The notes: generated from the sequence alone by a model not told the origin. 64,000 nucleotides of DNA from JAKAXS01 sp965279065 (GCA_965279065.1 OZ257134.1:1922001-1986000), one strand, 5' to 3'. Shown: positions 1-8,809, numbered from the stretch's first letter. Made by a program: numbers and translations.

Positions 1-1139
1 CGCACGTGAATTTCGGTCAGGTGCCAGCCGTTGGACGGATCGATATCCGACGGGCAGGACGAGGCCGCGCAAACGAGATCGGCCAGAGCCCGCATCACGA
101 CATAGTCGCCAGGACGGGACCAAGGCTGATCCGACCAGATGTTGTTATGAGCGTCGACATTGGTGTTGTAGAAGAAGTTGATCGCCGGCCAGCCCATGTG
201 GTCGCCAATCGGATAGTCCCTCAACTGGATATTGAAGTTCTCCGTGCAGTTGGGATGTCCGAAATAGCCCATGTCCTCATAGTATCGGTTGGTGCACGCC
301 AGATTGAACGTGTCATGCCGGCCGACCGTGTCCTGCACGATCTCGACCAACGGATTGCGATCTTGATCGAAGAATTTTGAGTGCAGACCAGGCTTGGGAT
401 AGGCCGCACCGTTCAGCGTGCGCGTCGTCACCGCATCGAGCCCTTGCGTGCGTCCTTCGTCGAGCGCCTTGCGATTAAAGGCCAGGAAGTCCGAACACTG
501 GCGGCCCTGCACGTCGATGATCTGGATGTACTCGCCTTCGAAGACCTCGAACTTCTCCGCACTGGCTACATTCACGCGAATATCAAGCCGGGGCTCGGCA
601 AGTGGGTCGGGCAGGCGGGCCTGATTGTGCAAGCGGGGCTGCGCGCGCTGAATGAAAACCAACACGTCGGTGGCGGGCGACTGGTCCCAGACAACCATTG
701 GAACCGCCGGCGCGCCCAGAACAAGAAACACCGCCTTGTGCGCCTGTAGGCTGACGAGATCGCCCGGAACAGCCTCCGGACCCAGAACGGTTGCGGCGTT
801 CGCTTTGCCGATGTCCAAGCCGCGTCGAAACAGTCCAAAGCGCACGCGCGCCGCGTCTTCGCCATCGCCTTCCAGCGCCTTCTGGATTCCAGTGGCCTTG
901 GCGCGGCCCTTCAGGTCCAGCGCGGCAAGATCGCTTTTGCCGCCGGCACCGAAAGCGGCAACCTCGACGGATTGACCACCCTCAAGCGGGCTGAGCTCGA
1001 CGCGATCGCCCGCATCCAGTTCGAAGGCAGCAGTGCCGCCTCCTTTGAGCACAAAGCGCTCGACGCCAAGATCCAGGGACGGCGTACCGGGCGCAAAGAG
1101 CTTCGGTCGGGCGCGGGAGGCGAGAACGGTTTCGGTCAT
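1..1139 (-). CDS. tdm: Trimethylamine N-oxide demethylase, N-terminal part (cut by window start)
   Basis: The frame opens at an ATG at 1139 and runs without stop through base 1, giving about 379 N-terminal residues. The first half is an all-purpose beta-type segment; the second half is a DUF1989-type (urea carboxylase-associated) domain with conserved blocks such as DVQGRQCSDFLAFN, GYFGHPNCTENFN, FFYNTNVD and NGWHLTEIHV. Characterised Tdm proteins are about 800 residues and join a zinc-dependent DUF1989-like domain to a C-terminal tetrahydrofolate-binding GcvT domain. That C-terminal half would lie beyond the window. Tdm converts trimethylamine N-oxide to dimethylamine and formaldehyde in the cytoplasm. 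The gene follows tmm by 62 bp on the same strand, which makes the identification much stronger than the domain alone. The alternative is a stand-alone DUF1989 protein. Confidence 0.83.
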   Translation of the reverse strand, partial: MTETVLASRARPKLFAPGTPSLDLGVERFVLKGGGTAAFELDAGDRVELSPLEGGQSVEVAAFGAGGKSDLAALDLKGRAKATGIQKALEGDGEDAARVRFGLFRRGLDIGKANAATVLGPEAVPGDLVSLQAHKAVFLVLGAPAVPMVVWDQSPATDVLVFIQRAQPRLHNQARLPDPLAEPRLDIRVNVASAEKFEVFEGEYIQIIDVQGRQCSDFLAFNRKALDEGRTQGLDAVTTRTLNGAAYPKPGLHSKFFDQDRNPLVEIVQDTVGRHDTFNLACTNRYYEDMGYFGHPNCTENFNIQLRDYPIGDHMGWPAINFFYNTNVDAHNNIWSDQPWSRPGDYVVMRALADLVCAASSCPSDIDPSNGWHLTEIHV

Positions 1140-1201
1140 GATGACAGTACCCCAATGCACACGCGCCGGCCGCCCATGCGGCCGGCGCCGTTCCTGTCGT
1201 G

Positions 1202-2578
1202 CTACTCGGCTGCGGCCACCGCCGCCGCCCGCGTGCCAGGTTGATTGAGGAACGTCTCCAACGAGTCATCGAGCGCGCTGAGCCACGGCGTGTGGTGCAC
1301 GGGCGCCAGGGTGCCTGTCAGGGTCGATTTGAACGCCTGATCGCGGTAGGTAAGGATGTTGTCCGACTTGTGGTGTTCCCACACCTTGAACATCCTTGCC
1401 ACCTCGTCGACATCGAGGCGCGGGTAGTCCGTCGCCTTCAGGAGATCGCGAACGAACTCGGTCTGGAAATCGATCGCCTCGAAGGCATCGGCGACCTTCT
1501 CCTCGGTAGAGATCCACTTCTGGATGTCGTCCATCATGGCGCCGGGATTTGGCAGCGCAATCCGCCCCAGCACGACATCACGTGCGTACCACGCCTCCGC
1601 GTCGAACATGTTGAAGGTGTAGTACTGATCCTGAATGCCGATATACATGCACTTCGGATTGCTCCACCAGAAAACGCCCTTGTAGAGATTCGGCGGATAG
1701 AGGCGATTGCGCGACTTCAGCCGCAGCGAATCATCCAGGAACGGGAAGTGATTGGAGTATCCGGTGCAAAGAACGATGGCATCGAAGTCCTTCTTCGTGC
1801 CGTCCTTGAAGTAGCAGGTCTTGCCTTCGACCTTTTCAAGGAGCTCACGCTCGTCAAGCGTTTCCGGCCACTTGAACCCCATCGGCTTCGTGCGCCAACA
1901 GAAGGTGACGGACTTTGCGCCGTATTTGTAGCACTGAATGCCGATGTCCTCGGACGAATAGCTCGAACCGATGCACAAGACATCCTTGCCGGCGAACTCG
2001 TCGGCGGAGCGGAAGTCATGGGAATGGAGCGTACGGCCCAGGAATTTGTTGAGCCCCGGAAACTCCGCCGTGATGGGCGTCGAATAGTGGCCGCATGCCA
2101 CGAAAACGTAATCGAACTCCGAGGTCGACACGGTGTCTGTCGTTAGATCCTTGACCGCTACCGAGAACTTTTCGGTGTCCTTATCGAACGTCACCCAACG
2201 TACCGCATGGTTGAGCTGGATGTAGTGGGTGATGCCGGAACGGTCGATGCGCCCCTTGATGTAATCGTGCAAAACAGCACGCGGCGGGTACGAGGGAATG
2301 GGCCGGCCGAAATGTTCCTCGAACGAGTAGTCGGCGAACTCGAGGCATTCCTTTGGCCCGTTGGACCACAGATAGCGATACATGCTGCCGTGCACTGGTT
2401 CGCCGAACTCATCAATTCCAGTGCGCCACGTGTAGTTCCACAATCCACCGTAGTCGCTCTGCCGCTCGTAGCAGACGATCTCCGGAATCTCCGCGCCTTT
2501 CTGGCGAGCGCTTTCGAAGGCCCGTAGGACTGCGAGGCCGCTGGGTCCCGCGCCGATAATTGCAATGCGTTGTTTCAT
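1202..2578 (-). CDS. tmm: Trimethylamine monooxygenase (flavin-containing monooxygenase)
   Basis: This 458-residue protein oxidises trimethylamine to trimethylamine N-oxide using FAD, NADPH and O2. The FAD Rossmann motif GAGPSG is at residues 9-14, the FMO fingerprint region reads FVACGHYSTP, and the NADPH-binding motif GSSYSSEDIG lies near residue 205. Length and the blocks YLWSNGPKECLEFADY, HDFR, TFNMFDAEAWYARDV and HHTPWLSALDDSLE closely match characterised bacterial Tmm such as that of Methylocella. Bacterial Tmm also oxidises dimethylsulfide and other small nucleophiles. The ATG at 2578 is preceded by an AGGGA ribosome-binding site. The gene sits between a GcvT-family gene (66 bp upstream) and tdm (62 bp downstream), consistent with one permease-gcvT-tmm-tdm transcript. 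No truncation is seen. Confidence 0.94.
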   Translation of the reverse strand: MKQRIAIIGAGPSGLAVLRAFESARQKGAEIPEIVCYERQSDYGGLWNYTWRTGIDEFGEPVHGSMYRYLWSNGPKECLEFADYSFEEHFGRPIPSYPPRAVLHDYIKGRIDRSGITHYIQLNHAVRWVTFDKDTEKFSVAVKDLTTDTVSTSEFDYVFVACGHYSTPITAEFPGLNKFLGRTLHSHDFRSADEFAGKDVLCIGSSYSSEDIGIQCYKYGAKSVTFCWRTKPMGFKWPETLDERELLEKVEGKTCYFKDGTKKDFDAIVLCTGYSNHFPFLDDSLRLKSRNRLYPPNLYKGVFWWSNPKCMYIGIQDQYYTFNMFDAEAWYARDVVLGRIALPNPGAMMDDIQKWISTEEKVADAFEAIDFQTEFVRDLLKATDYPRLDVDEVARMFKVWEHHKSDNILTYRDQAFKSTLTGTLAPVHHTPWLSALDDSLETFLNQPGTRAAAVAAAE

Positions 2579-2644
2579 GACATTCCCTTTCGCTCGGGTT
2601 ACCGTGAGGGTTCGCGTGGTCTGATGACGAATGGCGGGACGCCC

Positions 2645-3763
2645 CTAAGCTTGTGCGCCTTCGGGGTGTGTGCGGCGGCGCAATGGATCGTAGAAGGGCA
2701 TCGGCACGACGATTGCCGGCCACTCGGTCTCATCAACCACGAGAAGCCCGGTGCCGATATCTGTGTGTGATGGCTCGATCTGTGCCATGGCCAGCGACTT
2801 CATCAGATGCTGGCTGTAAGTGGTGCTGGTAATGACGCCAACTTGCTTGCCGCCTGCCAGCACTTTGGCTCCAGGCGTAATGGCCTTGTCGGCGATAACC
2901 TCAAGACCGGTGATGAGCGAACGCTCTTTGCCCTTCTTGGCGGCGAGTGCGCGCTTGCCGATGAAGTCCGGCTTCTTGAGATCGATGCTCCAATCCGCGC
3001 GGACTTCCCATGGCGTCGTGTCGCCGTGAGTCATGTCGAACGGGAAGAACAGCAGGCCGCCTTCGACACGCACGATGTCGAGGCACGCCCAAGACACCGG
3101 TATCACGCCTTTGTCCTTGCCCCACTTGAGGATTTCGTCCCACAGGAACGGTGCATCCTTAGCCGAGCAGAACACCTCATAGCCGCGCTCGGCCGAGTAG
3201 CCACCACGCGCCAGCCGAACATTTCGCCCAAACAGCTTCGATTTTGCGTGTTGGAAATATGGGAGGACTGCCAAATCGAGTGGCGTGTGTGGCGCAAGGA
3301 CCTCAAGCGATAGTGGGCCCTGAAGCGACAGGATATGCACGTCGTCGTCGCGCTCGACTTTAACCTCGTACTTGCCGGCTTCGGCAGCAAACGCCTTGTC
3401 CAGGTTGCCGCCACCGTGCGAGATCCGAAACTCGGTTGGACCATCGACGTAGACGATGACGTCGTCGATCAGCGCGCCGTTCTCGTCGACGATGTTCGAG
3501 ATATGAGAGTCGCCAGGCTTGGCCTTTGAAACGTCGGACGTCAGGACATGATTCAGGAACGCCACGGCATCCTTGCCCGAGACGTTGATGATGCGCAGCG
3601 CGGAGACGTCGAATAGGCCGGCCCGGTAGCGAACCGCCGCCACCTCCTCATAGGGATCCGTCCGGTAATTCTGCGGCAAGGGCATGCCGTTCCACGACGC
3701 GACGTCAAGATCAGCGCCAAGGGCAATATGGCGATCGTTCAGGGCAGACTGTCTGTTGCTCAT
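2645..3763 (-). CDS. GcvT-family (aminomethyltransferase-like) folate protein, copy 1
   Basis: 372 residues with the glycine-cleavage T-protein fold: N-terminal DPYEEVAAVRYRAGLFDVSAL, then HISNIVDENGALIDDVIVY and the folate-site region ARGGYSAERGYEVFC. Proteins of this family bind tetrahydrofolate and take up one-carbon units from amines or thioethers. In this cluster it probably captures formaldehyde or a methyl group released during amine demethylation as methylene- or methyl-tetrahydrofolate; that is inference. The frame is open much further upstream, but the ATG at 3763 has GGAG at the right distance and the conserved family N-terminus starts there. A clear paralogue lies at 15220-16347; the two align almost without gaps and share long identical runs. 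Candidate for a DmmD-like role; substrate unproven. Confidence 0.85.
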   Translation of the reverse strand: MSNRQSALNDRHIALGADLDVASWNGMPLPQNYRTDPYEEVAAVRYRAGLFDVSALRIINVSGKDAVAFLNHVLTSDVSKAKPGDSHISNIVDENGALIDDVIVYVDGPTEFRISHGGGNLDKAFAAEAGKYEVKVERDDDVHILSLQGPLSLEVLAPHTPLDLAVLPYFQHAKSKLFGRNVRLARGGYSAERGYEVFCSAKDAPFLWDEILKWGKDKGVIPVSWACLDIVRVEGGLLFFPFDMTHGDTTPWEVRADWSIDLKKPDFIGKRALAAKKGKERSLITGLEVIADKAITPGAKVLAGGKQVGVITSTTYSQHLMKSLAMAQIEPSHTDIGTGLLVVDETEWPAIVVPMPFYDPLRRRTHPEGAQA

Positions 3764-3825
3764 CGTAGTCTCCGTCTTTTGCTCTGCGAACCATTTCGGT
3801 TCGACGCTTTCCTTGAATGGCTGGA

Positions 3826-3851
3826 CGGACCGAGGCGTTCGCCTCGGTCCG
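3826..3851 (-). other. GC-rich intercistronic hairpin between permease and gcvT copy 1
   Basis: An 11-bp perfect inverted repeat (CGGACCGAGGC at 3826-3836, its complement at 3841-3851) with a 4-base loop lies 16 bp downstream of the permease stop codon and before the gcvT-like start. No run of T follows on the minus strand, so it is unlikely to be a full terminator. A role in mRNA processing or partial attenuation, lowering expression of the downstream gene or protecting the permease message, is inferred. The second permease is followed by a similar hairpin at 19389-19410. Confidence 0.6.
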
Positions 3852-3867
3852 CCGGTGAAGTCTGTTG

Positions 3868-5661
3868 TTACGCAGGGAGCTGGAAGTACCAGTTGGAAAC
3901 CAGCACCACGATCAGACCTGCAATGAGGGTGAGGTAGGGGAGCATGCCCGCCTTGCGGCGATTCACATCGGCCTGGGTCAACCCAAGGTCGCTCAACATG
4001 TGCTCGGGGAATACGCCCTTGTCCTGAACGTAGTGACGGAACATGAACACCGGAACGATCAAAGCAGCGGTTCCAAGACCTGCCCACAGCGCGATTGGAT
4101 TCCAGACCTTGGCGCCAGCCCCCATGAAGACTGCATTCACGAACGCGAGGATCGTTCCAGCAGCCAGCACCCAGGTGGGCGCCCGCCATGGACGGTGAAC
4201 GTGCGCATTGTCGATGCGGTGGATCCAGCCGGAATTCAGGTTGAGGAAGTTGAAGATGATGTAGCCGCAGTTCGAAACGGCGAGGATGAAGAAGAAGCTG
4301 GTCGCGTCGGCACAGGCGACGGCAAGGATCGCCAGATTGACAACCAAGTCCGTCCACATTGCTGCGGTGGGTGCACCATGCGAATTGACGTGACTGAGAT
4401 ACTTGGGCAACCAGCCGTCGCGCGAGCCTTGATAGAGCGTGCGTGACGACCCCGCCATCGCAGTCATCAGGCACAGCATCAGCGCGAGGATCATCATCAT
4501 CACGAGAAGGCTTGTGATCCAGCCGCCGTGGCCTACGAAGTTGCCCATGGCTTCTGCCACGCCCGATCCGTCGACGATCGACGGCGCCAGCATGCCTTCA
4601 AGTCCCAGGACGCCTTGGAAGGTGAAGGGGACAAGCGTGAAGAGTGCGAGACAGAGAAGGCCCGAATAGAAAATGGCCTTGAACGTGTCACGGCCGGGAT
4701 CGCGGAATTCGCTCGTGTAGCAAATCGCCGTTTCAAAGCCGTATGTCGACCAGGCTGCGATGAACATGGCGCCGAGGATCAGCGTCCAGCCTGCCACATC
4801 CCATGCGCCTGCCTCTGGAGCGTAAGCCGCTTTGAGTGGCGTCAGTGGCGTGTAGTTCGACCAATCGATTTGGCCCGTGATGATGGGAATCACGCCCACG
4901 ATGAACATCGGAATGATCACGGCGAGCCCAATGAACTTTTGCACGCTAGCCGTTCCGAGAATACCGCGATGCTGGATGGCGAACGTAACCAGCATCAGCG
5001 CCGCGCCAATGAAGAACGCGGCATTGAACGAGAAGGATACCGGCCCGAGGGTTCCGTGGAAGAGCGACCAGCCGCGGACTGCGGGAGTCAACGCCGCAAT
5101 CGCGTCTGCAGACAAGAGCGCGCTGATGGCGTCGGCTGCGACCTTGCCCTGATTGGCGGCGATCCATTCGGCAACCCGGGGCGAGTCAGCTGGAATGGAG
5201 GAAGCGTGCGCGCTGATCCATGCCATGATCTGCGCGGAGTCGGCAGGAGGTATCGGCGCGAGCGCGTTGAGGATGTATGCAGCGGCAATCGAACACCCAA
5301 GCGACAGCACGGGCGTCCAGGCAAACCAGTTACACCAAACTGAAAGGGGAGCGATGATCTTTGAGTAGCGGACCCACGCTGCCGCACCATAGATCGACGC
5401 GCCGCCTGATTTGTTCGGAAAGAGGCCCGCGATCTCCGCGTAGGTAAACGACTGGATCAGCCCCATGATCATCGAGACGGTCCAGACGAGGAAGGCGAGC
5501 TTGCCCGCAACGCCGGCAATCCCGCCAATCGAGAAAAGGACGAGGGCGGGAACGCCACTGGCGACCCAGAAAGCTCCTCTCCAATCGATTGCCCTGACAA
5601 GTTGGCTGGATGCGGAAAGGTCTTGCGGTACATGCCCAGCAAGGGGTGCCTGGACGGCCAT
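3868..5661 (-). CDS. APC-superfamily amino acid/amine permease, copy 1
   Basis: 597-residue integral inner-membrane protein with about 12-14 hydrophobic segments. It shows the APC-type start of TM1 (GVPALVLFSIGGIAG) and the helix-1/2 region (FTYAEIAGLFPNKSGGASIY). A hydrophilic insert of roughly 60 residues (about 150-210) separates two early helices, which is longer than in most APC transporters. The likely cargo is an amine or amino acid connected with methylated-amine metabolism, because both copies of this permease in the window lie at the head of amine-catabolic units. The ATG at 5661 is preceded by AAGGAG 8 bp upstream; a longer frame exists but lacks a comparable site. Paralogue at 19418-21196. 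Substrate is not deducible from sequence. Confidence 0.85.
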   Translation of the reverse strand: MAVQAPLAGHVPQDLSASSQLVRAIDWRGAFWVASGVPALVLFSIGGIAGVAGKLAFLVWTVSMIMGLIQSFTYAEIAGLFPNKSGGASIYGAAAWVRYSKIIAPLSVWCNWFAWTPVLSLGCSIAAAYILNALAPIPPADSAQIMAWISAHASSIPADSPRVAEWIAANQGKVAADAISALLSADAIAALTPAVRGWSLFHGTLGPVSFSFNAAFFIGAALMLVTFAIQHRGILGTASVQKFIGLAVIIPMFIVGVIPIITGQIDWSNYTPLTPLKAAYAPEAGAWDVAGWTLILGAMFIAAWSTYGFETAICYTSEFRDPGRDTFKAIFYSGLLCLALFTLVPFTFQGVLGLEGMLAPSIVDGSGVAEAMGNFVGHGGWITSLLVMMMILALMLCLMTAMAGSSRTLYQGSRDGWLPKYLSHVNSHGAPTAAMWTDLVVNLAILAVACADATSFFFILAVSNCGYIIFNFLNLNSGWIHRIDNAHVHRPWRAPTWVLAAGTILAFVNAVFMGAGAKVWNPIALWAGLGTAALIVPVFMFRHYVQDKGVFPEHMLSDLGLTQADVNRRKAGMLPYLTLIAGLIVVLVSNWYFQLPA

Positions 5662-6015
5662 CGGCGGCTCCTTAAAAAAGCGGCTTCTAGATCTCCGTGT
5701 CGCGTGCCCGCTCGCGGCTCTGCCGCTCACCAGACCCCAGGAACCAATTTAAACCACATTAAACCAATCGCTTCCCGATCATTGCATTTTACGCATGCGT
5801 GATATGCGCGCAAGCTTGAAAACTGTCCGCTCAGGTCAAATAAGAGGCTTGTTCGCACATGCGAAAACGGAAAAAAGCGTTGTTTGATAGAGTTATCGCC
5901 AATGGTGCACTGCGAGACTACTTTGGTTTAAATTGGTTCCATTTCGGTTGCAATTCGACTTTGTCATGGTATAGTCGCGTGTTAGCTCAAACGCCGGTGG
6001 ACTTGAAAAATCGTC
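5662..6015. promoter_or_regulatory. Divergent promoter region with a 17-bp perfect inverted repeat
   Basis: This 354-bp non-coding stretch separates the minus-strand permease and the plus-strand gene at 6016. GGAACCAATTTAAACCA at 5740-5756 recurs as its exact reverse complement at 5924-5940, 167 bp apart. The left arm is followed by a further half-like site, ATTAAACC (5758-5765). A 10-bp palindrome ACGCATGCGT sits at 5791-5800. The region is AT-rich relative to its flanks. The two long arms look like paired operators for one regulator, plausibly allowing DNA looping; the GntR/FCD protein encoded at 6763-7515 is the natural candidate. No tRNA, riboswitch or missed gene is seen here. Confidence 0.6.
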
Positions 6016-6744
6016 ATGGATACCAGTGATGATCATCAACTGACGCTTAATTGGGCGAATGCCACGCTTGGAGCCTTTGCGTTCTTTGCCGAAGGCCAAA
6101 ACCAAAAAGCCGCTCAAGCGTGGATTGATGCAAATAGTCTGCTCGTCGATGGGCGCCATTGCATCGCCATAGCCGCTGTTGCGTCCTCAAACCTGGCGAC
6201 CGGCAAAATCTTGTTGCGGCGATTTGCAGAAGCCCGCGACGCATTCCGCGTCTCCGATCAAGCATGGCGCGCATTGGCGAAGGCGATCGAAACACGCGAG
6301 CTACCAATTGCGTCGACCAGTTCGTCATTCCACTTCAGACTTGCCGCGAGCGATACGAACGCCTTCACGCGCCTCCATCGAAAGCGCTATGCACGACTCT
6401 GCGAGACAGGTTGGCAGATCGATCGTTTCAACAGCCTTCAGGCCGCGCCTGACCAATGCCCGACCTTGCTCACAGCTCGCAGTCGGGAGCTCAGAAACTG
6501 CCTCAAATCGACATTTGGCGCGTCTTACGCGGAGACGACTCTCCTGGCTGAGGACAATGAAGGTTCTACATTTGCAGCCCCCTCGCTCTATGAGGCGAAG
6601 GCAAGGGCACTCACTGCGATCATCGAGGCGGAAGGTCAATCCATACCATTCTGGCCTCGGCTGGAGAGCGCAGTGAAGTTGCTAGCGCTATTGCTCCCTG
6701 ATTGTATCGGCGCCCAAGACTCCCGGCGTGAAAATTGCGGCTGA
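6016..6744 (+). CDS. Hypothetical protein upstream of GntR regulator
   Basis: A 242-residue soluble protein that I do not recognise. The sequence is rich in Ala, Arg and Ser, has no signal peptide or membrane segment, and is mostly predicted helical. The first 120 residues resemble a helical-hairpin arrangement (FAEGQNQKAAQAWIDAN, then RRFAEARDAFRVSDQAWRAL), loosely TPR-like. No catalytic motif is visible. It begins immediately after the inverted-repeat promoter region and ends 18 bp before the GntR/FCD gene, so the two are probably co-transcribed. The ATG at 6016 lacks a strong ribosome-binding site. Local base composition is lower in G+C than the core genes of the window, which suits an acquired gene. 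A partner or sensor of the regulator is possible but unsupported. Confidence 0.5.
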   Translation: MDTSDDHQLTLNWANATLGAFAFFAEGQNQKAAQAWIDANSLLVDGRHCIAIAAVASSNLATGKILLRRFAEARDAFRVSDQAWRALAKAIETRELPIASTSSSFHFRLAASDTNAFTRLHRKRYARLCETGWQIDRFNSLQAAPDQCPTLLTARSRELRNCLKSTFGASYAETTLLAEDNEGSTFAAPSLYEAKARALTAIIEAEGQSIPFWPRLESAVKLLALLLPDCIGAQDSRRENCG

Positions 6745-6762
6745 AGCGAACGAGGATCAAGC

Positions 6763-7515
6763 ATGCAGCCCCCCTGGATCTCCGATGTTTCAAGACACCC
6801 GTTCGTTCCTCTCGAGGTGAAGGAAATAGCGACAAAAATCTTCGATCGCATCGCAGCGTCGCACTACTTGTACGGAACGCGCATTCCAGCTGAGCGGGAT
6901 CTCGCCGCAGAATTCAAACAATCTCGCGCGAGCATACGGCACGCTCTCGACTTCCTCGCGGCCTACGACGTCGTCATGCGAAAGCCGGGCAGCGGTACAT
7001 TCGTCAGTTACAAGGGATCCGAACCTGCGGAAGTTGCTGCCACTGCGGCCCTATCGGCGGGATTTCCCACAATCAGCCAGCTCGCCGAAACAGCGTCTCC
7101 GTTCGCGATGAACATCGCCGGCTCGATCATCGAGCCAGAGATGGTCCGCCTCGCAACCATCTATATGTCCTCCCGCGATCTGGCCGAACTGGCGCAGCAA
7201 GTCGCGATGCTGGAGACGGTCGTGACTGAAGCAGCGACGTTCGCAGCGATTGAGGAGGAGATCATGATGATCATCGCGCGCGGAACGCACAATTCACTGA
7301 TCGTCGCGATGTACTCCATCCTGAACGAGGTTAGACGTCACCCTCAATGGGCCGCCAGCCGCCGGGAGATGCTGACACCGGCAAGGATACGCAACAACCA
7401 GCAGCTGTTCCGGTCGCTATTCAACGCGATCGAACGAAGGAACGTCGAGACGGCTGTTGAGCTGATTACGCTCCATGTCTCAAGCACGCATGAGACCATG
7501 ATCTACGAGTCGTGA
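6763..7515 (+). CDS. GntR-family transcriptional regulator (FCD-type)
   Basis: 250-residue DNA-binding regulator. Residues about 15-85 form the GntR winged helix-turn-helix (IPAERDLAAEF, SRASIRHALDFLAAYDVVMRKPGSGTFV is the classic pattern, quoted in part). The remaining 150 residues are all-helical like the FadR C-terminal ligand-binding (FCD) domain that usually binds a small organic acid through metal-coordinating residues. The start has AGGA seven bases upstream. It lies 18 bp after the hypothetical gene and converges with the substrate-binding protein gene (ends 17 bp apart). Its position beside two amine operons and the inverted-repeat operator at 5740-5940 suggests control of the permease-gcvT-tmm-tdm unit; the effector is unknown. 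Confidence 0.88.
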   Translation: MQPPWISDVSRHPFVPLEVKEIATKIFDRIAASHYLYGTRIPAERDLAAEFKQSRASIRHALDFLAAYDVVMRKPGSGTFVSYKGSEPAEVAATAALSAGFPTISQLAETASPFAMNIAGSIIEPEMVRLATIYMSSRDLAELAQQVAMLETVVTEAATFAAIEEEIMMIIARGTHNSLIVAMYSILNEVRRHPQWAASRREMLTPARIRNNQQLFRSLFNAIERRNVETAVELITLHVSSTHETMIYES

Positions 7516-7531
7516 TCGTGAAATGAAGCCT

Positions 7532-8809
7532 CTAGGTAGATGCCGCAAGGGTTTCGCGCTGATCCCACATCAGGTCCAGGGCCCGCAAATGTCTGACAAG
7601 CGTCGATTTGTGCGCCGTCCACCAGCCCTGCATCGAGACGAAGTCTTGTATGCGCGCCTGGCCGTTCTCGATTGCGACCACGGGCCAGTCGCCGACTAAA
7701 GCATTGTCGATACCGAAGAGCTCTTTGCCCCACCACATCGCCTCGCCGAAGGCGTGGTGGCCAACGCCTCCCACTTTCATCATGGAGAGCACCGAGAACG
7801 GCTCGAACGATCTTGCCCGCTGCACGGCAGACTTCCACAGTTCGAGCGTCGAGGCGTACTCCCAAGAGACCGCACTCCACGAGTTGGGAAAGCGCCTGCA
7901 GAATTCCTCGTAGAAGGCGTTGGGGTTATCGAAATTGATCTGCGGCTCATTGAGCCGGGGATCGTCAAAATCGGGGAACTGAAACACAAACCCTTCCATG
8001 AAGTCTGGGTTGGTTCGCCGGATAAGTTCAGGATAGTTGTCGCACGTACAAGAGATCAGTTGTCCCTTGAAGCCACGGTTGAACGCTTCGATCGTGAAGG
8101 CGTGCACGAAGGGCTCGTACACGGTGTCCCAGCAGAGAATGTCGGGTGAGCCCGCCATCAGCCGTTCCACGATGGAGCCGAAGTCTTCCAAGTCGGGTTC
8201 GAACAGGCATTCTTCGATAAGTTCGATCCCTGCCGCCTCGAAGGCTGCGCGATAGGTCGCAATCGACGGCAATCCCAACAAGTCGCGTTGGGCGCACATC
8301 GCGGCCGTCTTGAGATGAGGCTTGGTGCGGGCAAGCCAGTCCACCCCAGTGACATTGTAAAGAGGGTGAACCTCGCTCGGAGCGACCAGCGTGGGAGAAT
8401 CCGGGGAAAGGTCGCTTGGCAGTAGCGTTGCGACCAGCATCCGGTACTGGCTTACGAGCCGTCTCAGCTCAGGGGAGATATCGTCACCCCCGATCATGAG
8501 CAGCAGCTTCACCCCGTCCTCGAGGATCAGTTTGCGCGCGCCCTGCAGGGCCAGCTTTGGCTGGTACATCGTATCGAACTGAATAAGTTCGATCATGTAT
8601 TTTCGATTGCCGACCTTCAACCCACCCGCGCTGTTGATGCGATCGATCCAGATCATGGCGCCGTTGAGACCCGGCACAGCCCAGGACTTGAGGGCACCTG
8701 TCAGAGGCGCTAGAAAGCCGACGCGGATCACCGTCTTGGAGCTCAGCCCAACATCCCGCATGGCGACTGCAAGGGCAGACGCGACCGCGCTTCTGGGTTT
8801 TTGAGCCAT
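7532..8809 (-). CDS. Periplasmic-binding-protein-like (branched-chain amino acid/amide type) protein without signal peptide
   Basis: 425 residues with the type I periplasmic-binding fold of the LivK/UrtA/AmiC group: it opens the fold with TVIRVGFLAPLTGALKSW at about residue 25, continues with GGLKVGNRKYMIELIQFDT, and has a typical second lobe. Family members normally deliver amino acids, urea or amides to ABC transporters. Here no signal peptide or lipobox precedes the fold, and in-frame sequence upstream of the ATG reaches a stop without another start. No ABC permease or ATPase gene is adjacent. A cytoplasmic ligand sensor, as AmiC is for the amidase operon, is a reasonable alternative. Neighbours are the GntR regulator and the mgd operon, so the ligand could be a pathway intermediate. 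Confidence 0.75.
   Translation of the reverse strand: MAQKPRSAVASALAVAMRDVGLSSKTVIRVGFLAPLTGALKSWAVPGLNGAMIWIDRINSAGGLKVGNRKYMIELIQFDTMYQPKLALQGARKLILEDGVKLLLMIGGDDISPELRRLVSQYRMLVATLLPSDLSPDSPTLVAPSEVHPLYNVTGVDWLARTKPHLKTAAMCAQRDLLGLPSIATYRAAFEAAGIELIEECLFEPDLEDFGSIVERLMAGSPDILCWDTVYEPFVHAFTIEAFNRGFKGQLISCTCDNYPELIRRTNPDFMEGFVFQFPDFDDPRLNEPQINFDNPNAFYEEFCRRFPNSWSAVSWEYASTLELWKSAVQRARSFEPFSVLSMMKVGGVGHHAFGEAMWWGKELFGIDNALVGDWPVVAIENGQARIQDFVSMQGWWTAHKSTLVRHLRALDLMWDQRETLAAST

Noticed and set aside
1..1139. Urea carboxylase-associated protein (DUF1989 only)
   Set aside because: No urea carboxylase or allophanate hydrolase gene is nearby, while tmm is directly upstream; the Tdm interpretation explains both size and position.
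3764..4474. Upstream extension of gcvT copy 1 into the permease gene
   Set aside because: The extension is read in another frame of the permease gene and has no homology. The ATG at 3763 has a ribosome-binding site and matches the family N-terminus.
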